Notes under the pieces: generated by a model
The model's input: the letters and a program-made list of their open reading frames with translations, nothing else
Databases searched by the model: none
Told to the model about the DNA's origin: nothing
Translations under genes and position numbers: made by a program
Shown: positions 56,907-64,000 of the stretch, piece by piece
How the letters are laid out: each line of letters opens with the position of its first letter
Position numbering within the stretch: position 1 is the first letter of the stretch
Assembly (NCBI RefSeq): GCF_003086295.3
Contig: NC_092054.1
Span: 20,370,144-20,434,143, forward strand
From: Arachis hypogaea
Lineage: Eukaryota; Streptophyta; Magnoliopsida; Fabales; Fabaceae
Reading direction: 5' to 3'
Length of the DNA stretch: 64,000 nt

Positions 56907-58450
56907 CTACTGTACTGGCCGAGATCTGGGGTAAAATGCTAGCTTGTGGCACATTAACTCAGGGTCTATGCCCGGCATGTCTGCGGCCTTCCATGCAAAG
57001 AGATCGACATTGTTTCGCAAGAACTGTATGAGGGACTCCTTTTCGTCCCTATTTAGGATTGTGCCAATATTGGTCGTTTTATCTGGAGTATCTCCGATTT
57101 GAACTTTTTCTGTTTCGCCTTCAGGTTGTGGACGAAGTTCTTCCCGTCCTTGAACTCTCCCGAGCTCAATAGTGTGAATTTCTTCTCCTTTGCCTCTGAG
57201 GTTCAGACTTTCGTTATAGCAGCAGCGCACTGTCTTCTGGTCTACTCTTACTGTTGCGATTCCTTCTATGGTTGGGAACTTCATGCACAGAGGTAGAGTT
57301 GAGACTACCGCGCCGAGCTAATTTAGCCTGATCCGACCTATCAGGGCATTATAGGCTGTACCTACGTCGACCACTATGTAGTCTATGCTGAGTGTCCTTG
57401 ACCGATTTCCTTTTCCAAAGGTGGTGTGCAAGGAGATGTATCCAAGTGGTTGGATTGGAGTGTCTCCCAGCCTGAATAGGCTATTTGGATATGCTTTGAG
57501 CTATTTTTCATCTAGGCCGAGCTTGTCGAAGGCCGTTTTGAATAGAATGTCCACCGAGCTTCCCTGGTCCACCAACGTGTGGTGGAGATTAGCATTGGCC
57601 AATATGATAGTGATGACCATGGGGTCGTCATGTCCTGAGATGATGCCAGCTGCGTCTTCTTTAGTGAATGTGATAGTGGGGAGTTCAGGTGCTCCTTCTC
57701 CTCCTTCGACATGATATATCTCTTTTAGATGTCTTTTGCGAGATGATTTGGAGACCCCTCCTCCTGCAAATCCTCCATGTATCATGTGGACATGTCTCTC
57801 CGGGGTACGAGGTGGTCGTTCAGTTCGTCCGACCTCTTCGTCCCTTCTTCTTTTTCTTGGCTCATCTGCTTTGTTGGCTAGGTATCGATCTAGCCTCCCC
57901 TCTCTTACCAATATTTTTATAATGTTCTTCAAATCGAAGCACTCGTTGGTGGGATGTCCATAGATTCGATGGTATTCACAGTATTCTGTCTGATTTCTTC
58001 CTCCTTTCTTGCTTTTGAGTGGACGGGGTGGGGGTATCTTTTCAGTGTGGTATACTTCTTTATAGATATCCACAAGAAACACCTGAAAAGGGGTGTAATT
58101 GTGGTATTTTTTATCTTCTCCCCATGCTGATCTTCTTTTTTCTTGGTCTCTTTATCTTTATAGGCGAATCCGGATTTTGAGGTCTCTCCTAATCGGGAGT
58201 TTTCCTCCATATTGATGTACTTTTCTGCTCGTTCTTGGACTTCATTTAGAGATGTGGGATATTTTTTCAATATGGAGTGACTAAAGGGTCCCTCACGTAA
58301 GCCATTGATAAGGCCCATAATGGCTGCTTCTGTTGGTAAATTTTGTATATCCAAACATGCCTTGTTGAATCTTTCTATGTAATTGCGAAGGCTTTCTCGA
58401 TTTCTAGTAGACTTGGGGCATGTTTAGTTTTATGCTTCTGGATGGAGAAT
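56907..58450 (-). pseudogene. Element C gag (C-terminal part) and protease
   Basis: 58354-57929 encodes the end of the gag domain (MGLINGLREGPFSHSILKKY). After a frame change, 58082-57501 holds a knuckle-like CEYHRIYGHPTNECFDLK and then the protease motif LVDQGSSVDILF near 57560. A stop at 57501 interrupts the protease. 57490-57310 continues to AYNALIGRIRLN, and 57284-56907 is a linker rich in Glu/Gln leading to the reverse transcriptase. Confidence 0.82.
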
Positions 58451-58503
58451 CTGGCTAGAAATTTTTTGGTCAGGTTGTCAAAGCTTGAGATGGACCTGGG
58501 GGG

Positions 58504-60014
58504 TGATGAGCGGATAATTTATACGCTTTTTGGCATTGTTTTTACTTAGTTTTTAGTATGATTTAGTTGGTTTTTAGTATATTTTTATTAGTTTTTAATT
58601 AAAAATCACATTTCTAGACTTTACTATGAGTTTGTATGTTTTTCTGTGATTTCAGGTATTTTCTGTCTGAAATTGAGGGAGCTGAGCAAAAATCTGATTC
58701 ATGCTGAAAAAGGACTGCTGATGTTGTTGGATTCTGACCTCCCTGCACTCAAAGTGGATTTTCTGGAGCTACAGAACTCCAAATGGCGTGCTCTCAATTG
58801 CGTTGGAAATTAGACATCCAGGGCTTTCCAGCAATATATAATAGTCCATACTTTGCTCAAGGATAGACGACATAAACTGGCGTTCAACGCCAGTTCCATG
58901 TTGCAGTCTGGCGTCTAGCGCCAGAAACAAATTACAAGTTGGAGTTCAACGCCAGAAACAGGTTACAACATGGCGTTGAATGCCCAAAACAGCCCATACA
59001 CGTGAGAAGCTTAAGTCTCAGCCCCAGCACACACCAAGTGGGCCCCAGAAGTGGATTTCTGCACTATCTGTCATAGTTTACTCATTTTCTGTAAACCTAG
59101 GTTACTAGTTTAGTATTTAAACAACTTTTAGAGATTTATTTTGGACCTCATGACATTTTTAGATCTGAACTTTGTACTCTTTGATGGCATGAGTCTCTAA
59201 ACTCCATTGTTGGGGGTGAGGAGCTCTGCAGCGTCTTGATGAATTAATGCAATTATCTCTGTTTTCCATTCAAACACGCTTGTTCCTATCTAAGATGTTC
59301 ATTCGCGCTTCACTATGAATGATACCTGATCACTTCCGTGATCATATCATGCAAATCGTCTACATCAGATGAATGAGTATCTCTTAGATTTCTTAATCAG
59401 AATCTTCGTGTATAAGCTAGAATTGATGGCGGCATTCATGAGAATCCGGAAAGTCTAAACCTTGTCTGTGGTATTCCGAGTAGGATTCAAGGATTGAATG
59501 GCTGTGACGAGCTTCAAACTCGCGATTGTTGGGCGTAGTGACAGACGCAAAAGAATCAAGGGATTCTATTCCGACATGATCGAGAACCAACAGATGATTA
59601 GCCGTGCTGTGACAGAGTATTTGGACCATTTTCACTGAGAGGACGGGAAGTAGCCATTGACAATGGTGACACCTTACATACAGCTTGTCATGGAAGGAGC
59701 CTTGCGTGTGTGAAGAGGAGTATAAGAGAAAAATTGAAATAAAGAAGACAAAGCATCTCCAAAACCCCAACATATTCTCCATCATTGCACAATAAGTATT
59801 TATATTTATGCCCTTTGACTCTTTACAATTGAAGTTGAAAAACACTGTTGTTGGCATCCTGACTAAGAATAATAAGATAACCATAGCTTGCTTCAAACCA
59901 ACAATCTCCGTGGGATTCGACCCTTACTCACGTAAGGTATTACTTGGACGACCCAGTGCACTTGCTGGTTAGTGGTACTAGTTGTGAAAAGTGTGATTCA
60001 CAATTCGTGCACCA
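58504..60014 (+). repeat. 5' LTR of element B
   Basis: 1511 bp, starting TGATGAGCGGATAATTTATA and ending CAATTCGTGCACCA. A cluster of GGCGTT.AACGCC palindromes lies at 58878-58990. The end is confirmed by the solo LTR at 61629-63358, whose complement has the same termini. Confidence 0.93.
58878..58990. repeat. GGCGTTCAACGCC palindromes in the LTR of element B
   Basis: TGGCGTTCAACGCCAG, TGGCGTCTAGCGCCAG, TTGGAGTTCAACGCCAG and TGGCGTTGAATGCCC occur in 113 bp. The solo LTR has a matching cluster at about 62880-62985. Confidence 0.92.
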
Positions 60015-60020
60015 TGTTTT

Positions 60021-60038
60021 TGGCGCCATTGCCGGGGA
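60021..60038 (+). other. Primer-binding site of element B
   Basis: TGGCGCCATTGCCGGGGA, six bases after the LTR; one base different from the standard tRNA-Asp-type site. Confidence 0.87.
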
Positions 60039-61025
60039 TTGTTTGAGTCTGAACAACTGACGGTGAATCTTGTTGCTTAGATTAGGAAAAATTTTTCTTT
60101 TTGGTTTAGAGTCTTCTAATATTGTTTTTGGTTAAAATTTTAGAATCCATATTTTTTTTCTTTCAAAAAAAAAATTTTCGAAAATTATATTTTTATAATT
60201 GAATTTTTTTTCTTGTTTGATCTTTAGTTTTTCTTGTTTTTTGATTTTTCTTGTTTTTCTTGTGCCTTTTCAAAACATTAGTTTTCAAAAAAAATAAATT
60301 TTTCATTCTTAGTTATTTAAAAACACTTCTTCAAAACAAGTGTTACATTTATAACTCAGTTGGCTAGAGCGTTAGTCTGTGTTCTTGGCAATTGGGTCAG
60401 AATCTTTTATATTCTTTTCAAAATCTTCTTTTTTAAAAATATTTTTTCTATCAAATCTTGTGCCAAACTTTAAGTTTGGTGTTTTCTTGTTGATTTTTCT
60501 TTGTTTTTTGAAAATTTTATTTTGGTTTACTAAAAATTTTAAGTTTGGTGTTTTTTCTTCATGTTCTTGTGTTCTTGTGAGTCTTCAAAGTGTTCTTGAG
60601 TTTTCCTTGTGTCTTGATCTTAAAAATTTTTAAGTTTGGTGTTCCTTGGTGTTTTCCCTCCAAAATTTTCGAAAACAAGGAGCATTAGATCTAAAAATTT
60701 TAAATCTTGTGCTATCTTATTGTTTTTCTCTTTCCTCTTTAAATTTAAAAATATCTTTTCTCTCTATTTTAAAACAAATTTTCGAAATTTATTTTTAAAA
60801 TTCAGATTTTTATTTCAAAATTTAAAATCTTTTTCAAATCATATCTTTTTCAAAACTCCCTAACCATTTTTTTTCTCTTTTTTTTTTCTTTTCCCTCTCT
60901 CCATTTTTTGAAAATCTTCACCCATTTTTATTTATTTTATTTTAATTTATTTTATTTTCGAAATAAATAATAATTAAATAAATAAAAATAATTTTTTTAT
61001 TTTACATCATCTCCCTTTCTCCATC
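60039..61025 (+). other. Leader of element B
   Basis: Very T-rich untranslated DNA with three copies of TAAGTTTGGTGTT near 60468, 60539 and 60630 and a tRNA-like stretch at 60350-60412. The open frames here (for example 60379-60633) are Phe/Leu-rich products of composition. Confidence 0.7.
60350..60412 (+). other. tRNA-like fragment in the leader of element B
   Basis: TATAACTCAGTTGGCTAGAGC resembles the D-arm and A box of a tRNA, and GGGTCAGAATC about 25 bp later weakly resembles a B box (GGTTCGAATC). There are no pairing acceptor ends, so it is not a functional tRNA gene. It could be a captured tRNA piece or a SINE remnant. Confidence 0.35.
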
Positions 61026-61628
61026 ATGGATCTAAGTGGAAATGAACAGTCCAGAAGGACTTTGGGGTCATATGCTAACCCCTCTACTGCTTCATATGGG
61101 AGTAGAATCAGTATACCCTCCATTGGAGTCAGTAACTTTGAGTTGAATCCTCAGCTCATTATCATGGTGCAGCAAAGTTGCCAGTATTCCGGTCTTCCAT
61201 AGGAAGAACCTACAGAGTTTCTGGCACATTTTTTACAAATTGCTGACACAGTACATGATAAGGAAGTAGATCAGGATGTCTACAGATTATTACTGTTTCC
61301 ATTTGCTGTAAAAGACCAAGCCAAGAGGTGGTTAAATAACCAACCTAAGGCTAGCATAAAGACATGGAAACAGCTGACAGAGAAATTCCTGAATCAATAC
61401 TTTCCTCAAAAACGGATGACACAGCTAAGGCTGGACATCCAAGGCTTTAAAAAAGGAGATAATGAACCTCTTTATGATGCCTGGGAGAGATACAGAGAGA
61501 TGCTAAGAAAATGCCCCTCTGAGATGTTTTCAGAGTGGGTTCAGCTAGACATCTTCTATTATGGGCTTACAGAAAGAGCTCAGATGTCTCTAGACTACTC
61601 AGCTGGTGGATCTATCCACATGAGGAAG

Positions 61629-63358
61629 TGGTGCACGAAATTGTGATCTCCAGGCTCGAACAAATCCTGGTAATGGCACCAAAGCTTGGTGCTCTGATCT
61701 TAATTCATAATTGTCACAACTTCGATACAACTAACCAGCAAGTGCACTGGGTCGTCCAAGTAATACCTTACGTGAGTAAGGGTCGAATCCCACGGAGATT
61801 GTTGGTATGAAGCAAGCTATGGTCACCTTGTAAATCTCAGTCAGGCAGATATAAAGTGATAATGGTGTTTTCGAATATTATATAATGAAATAGGGATAGA
61901 GATACTTATGTAATTCATTGGTGAGAATTTCAGATAAGCGAATGGAGATGCTTTTCGTTCCTCTGAACCTCTGCTTTCCTGCTATCTTCATCCAATCAGT
62001 CTTACTCCTTTCCATGGCTGGCTGTATGTGATACATCACCACTGTCAATGGCTACTTTCGGTCATCTCTCGGGAAAATGATCCAATGCCCTGTCACGGCA
62101 CGGCTAATCGTCTGGAGGCATCACCCTTGTCAATGGCTTCATCTTATCCTCTCAATGAATAATATGCTCACGCACCCTGTCACGGCACGGCTATTCATCT
62201 GTCGGTTCTCGATCATGCTGGAATAGGATTTACTATCCTTTTGCGTCTGTCACTAACGCGCTGCAATCGCGAGTTAGGAGCTCGTCACAGTCATCCAATC
62301 ATTGAATCCTACTCGGAATACCACAGACAAGGTTTAGACTTTCCGGATTCTCTTGAATGCCACCATCATTCTAGCTTACGCCACGAAGATTCTGGTTAGG
62401 AGATCTAAGAGATACTCATTCTAGCTTATTTCATGTAGAACGGAAGTGTTTGTCAGGCACGCGTTCATAAGGGAGAAGGATGATGAGTGTCACACATAAT
62501 CATCACCTTCATCACGCTCTTGGGTGCGAATGGATATCTTAGAAGCGAAATAAGAAGAATTGAATAGAAAATAGTAGTACTTTGCATTAATCTTTGAGGA
62601 ACAGCAGAGCTCCACACCTTAATCTATGGAGTGTAGAAACTCTACCATATGAAAATACATAAGTGAAGGTCCAGGCATGGCCGAGATGGCCAGCCCCTCT
62701 GATCTAAGAACCAGGCGTCCAAAGATGTCTAATACAATAGTAAATGGTGCTATTTATAATAAACTAGCTACTAGGGTTTACATGAGTAAGTATTTGATGT
62801 ATAAATCCACTTCCGGGGCCCACTTGGTGTGTGTTTGGGCTGAGCTTAAGTGTTGCACGTGCAGAGGCCATTTGTGGAGTTGAACGCCAGTTTTTGTGCC
62901 AGTTTGGGCGTTCAACTCTGGTTTTGGATCCTTTTCTGGCGCTGGACGCCAGATTTGGGTAGAAAGCTGGCGTTGAACGCCGGTTTACATCGTCAATTCT
63001 TGGCCAAAGTATGGACTATTATATATTGCTGGAAAGCCCTGGATGTCTACTTTCCAACGCAATTGGAAGCGCGCCATTTCGAGTTCTGTAGCTCCAGAAA
63101 ATCCATTTTGAGTGCAGGGAGGTCAGAATCCAACAGCATCAGCAGTCCTTCTTCAACCTCTGAATCTGATTTCTGCTCAAGTCCCTCAATTTCAGCCAGA
63201 AAATACCTGAAATCACAGAAAAACACACAAACTCATAGTAAAGTCCAGAAATGTGAATTTAACACAAAATATATTAAAAACATCCCTAAAAGTAACTAGA
63301 TCCTACTAGAAACATACTAAAAACAATGTCAAAAAGCGTATAAATTATCCGCTCATCA
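61629..63358 (-). mobile_element. Solo LTR of the element B family, reversed, 1730 bp
   Basis: It starts TGGTGCACGAAATTGTG and ends AAATTATCCGCTCATCA, the exact inverse of the element B LTR termini. GGAAG is repeated on both sides (61624-61628 and 63359-63363). Only one LTR is present, as left by recombination between the two LTRs of a full element. It is about 220 bp longer than the LTR at 58504. Confidence 0.95.
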
Positions 63359-63764
63359 GGAAGACAATTGAAGAAGCTCAAGAGCTCATTGATACAGTTG
63401 CCAAAAATCAGCATCTGTACTTAAGCAGCGAACCTTCCATGAAAGAAGAGGCTAAAACAGTGACTACTGAACTCAGTCCTGCTGAACAAGCTACTGAATT
63501 CAATCAGCAATTAGATTTTCTAACAAAACAGTTAGCCAAATTCAAGGAGAGACTACAAGAGACAATGATGGCTAATATAAATATGGAAGAATAATTAAAG
63601 CAAACAAAGCAGCAGTTGTTAAAACAAATAACAGAAGAATGCCAAGCAGTTCAATTAAGAAGTGAGAAAACATTAAATACCCCACCTCAAGGCAGCAGGA
63701 AGCCAAGAAATGAGCAAACTACCCGAATTCCATCTGAGGACAGTAAGAGCCCAGGGAAAAATAA

Positions 63765-63985
63765 TTCTGGCGCTAAAACGCCAGAAATTGGGTGGAAGGC
63801 TGGCGCTGAACGCCCAAACCATGCTCAGGACTGGCGTTCAACGCCAGAAACAAGCAAGGAACTGGCGTTGAACGCCCAAAGGAAGCACAGTTCTGGCGTT
63901 CAGACGCCAGGAACAGATGAGGAGTTGGCGTCTAACGCCACTCCAGCCTCCAACCCTGGCTTTCAAATGCCAGTGAGGGATCAGA
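63765..63985. repeat. GGCGTTCAACGCC palindrome array in gag of element B
   Basis: About seven sites (TCTGGCGCTAAAACGCCAG, CTGGCGCTGAACGCCC, CTGGCGTTCAACGCCAG, CTGGCGTTGAACGCCC, CTGGCGTTCAGACGCCAG, TTGGCGTCTAACGCCA) occur in 220 bp. They are spaced about 25-40 bp apart by different short spacers. Confidence 0.93.
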
Positions 63986-64000
63986 CACCTGCAAGTGCTG

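Larger units (their letters stand above)
49078..58503 (-). mobile_element. Element C: Tat-like Ty3/gypsy retrotransposon, 5' part cut off by element B
   Basis: It is read on the minus strand from 58503 down: part of gag, protease, reverse transcriptase, two RNase H regions, integrase, a long 3' region with tandem repeats, an ORF in the opposite direction, and a 3' LTR. It is clearly the same family as element D (very similar gag-pol and LTR). Element B inserted at 58504 within gag, so the gag start and 5' LTR lie beyond B, outside the window. Confidence 0.9.
58504..64000 (+). mobile_element. Element B: LTR retrotransposon (5' LTR to gag; runs off the window)
   Basis: The 5' LTR at 58504-60014 is followed by a primer-binding site, a leader and gag, in the plus direction. 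It interrupts gag of element C. A reversed solo LTR of the same family is nested in gag. The rest of the element lies beyond 64000, so its type (autonomous or not) and target duplication cannot be judged. Gag resembles that of element A (FPFAVKDQAKRWLNNQP), suggesting the same broad Athila-like group. Confidence 0.9.
61026..64000 (+). pseudogene. Element B gag, interrupted by a solo LTR
   Basis: The ATG at 61026 starts MDLSGNEQSRRTLGSYANPS. The gag domain includes YRLLLFPFAVKDQAKRWLNN and WVQLDIFYYGLTERAQMSLD. A TAG at 61200 interrupts it. At 61629-63358 the solo LTR is inserted; the frame resumes exactly at 63364 (TIEEAQELIDTVAKNQHLYL) and has a TAA at 63592. From about 63760 the coding stretch consists of GGCGTT.AACGCC palindromes and is probably a disordered Gly/Ala/Thr/Pro/Asn-rich tail. 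The frame is open at the window edge. Confidence 0.88.

Noticed and set aside
59417..59896. A 159-codon minus-strand frame in the LTR of element B
   Set aside because: It lies inside a defined LTR and is broken in the solo LTR copy at the corresponding place; no motif is present.
60350..60412. A functional tRNA gene
   Set aside because: No acceptor-stem pairing and no proper T-arm or anticodon stem could be found, so only a tRNA-like fragment is reported.
60379..60863. Phe/Leu-rich frames suggesting membrane proteins in the leader of element B
   Set aside because: The DNA is a T-rich untranslated leader between primer-binding site and gag; such composition always yields Phe/Leu.

Overview
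This window looks like intergenic, transposon-rich nuclear DNA from a flowering plant. It is most likely a legume, and the repeats point to Arachis (peanut): LTRs full of AACGTTAGTGACA hairpins, a retroelement with CTGGCGTTCAACGCCAG palindromes, and short MITEs with 9-bp target duplications. The species call is inference from repeat types, not from a marker gene. Open reading frames are short and stop-ridden, introns have GT..AG ends, base composition is AT-rich, and no bacterial signals are present. I see only one candidate ordinary host gene, a small basic protein at 10185-10625.

Layout. 1-4872: AT-rich DNA, then a Mutator-like element (MULE) with a decayed transposase on the minus strand and AAATCGGACGGTCCGATTT palindromes near both ends. 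4873-13400: AT-rich intergenic DNA with at least six MITE or foldback insertions around the small gene; one MITE landed in its TATA box. 13407-22440: a large MULE of the FAR1 class with short inverted ends, carrying a broken FAR1-like transposase (minus) and a second broken multi-exon gene (plus). 22750-24013: a non-autonomous element with inverted ends of about 150 bp. 25877-43525: nested retroelement DNA. Pieces of a very long LTR (family E) are split by a complete 10.7-kb Ty3/gypsy-type element (A; two LTRs of 2339 bp, target duplication ACTTC) and by one end of a CACTA transposon.

43526-58503: two copies of one Tat-like Ty3/gypsy family face each other tail to tail. D (plus) lacks its 3' part. 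C (minus) keeps a 3' LTR, an antisense ORF, a tandem-repeat 3' region and gag-pol, and is cut at 58504 by element B. 58504-64000: element B (plus) has a 1.5-kb LTR, a primer-binding site and gag; a reversed solo LTR of the same family sits inside gag with a GGAAG duplication.

Insertion order read from the junctions: A, D and a CACTA element all interrupt E material; B cut C; the solo LTR then entered B. Element A has gag and protease only, plus a separate ORF resembling plant-transposon proteins, so it would need reverse transcriptase and integrase from a partner. A, B, E and the first MULE each carry dense but unrelated palindromic arrays outside or at the edge of their coding parts, which is the most striking unexplained pattern in the window. 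Most retroelement stop codons are single C-to-T changes (CAG, CAA, CGA), as expected of methylated, silenced copies.
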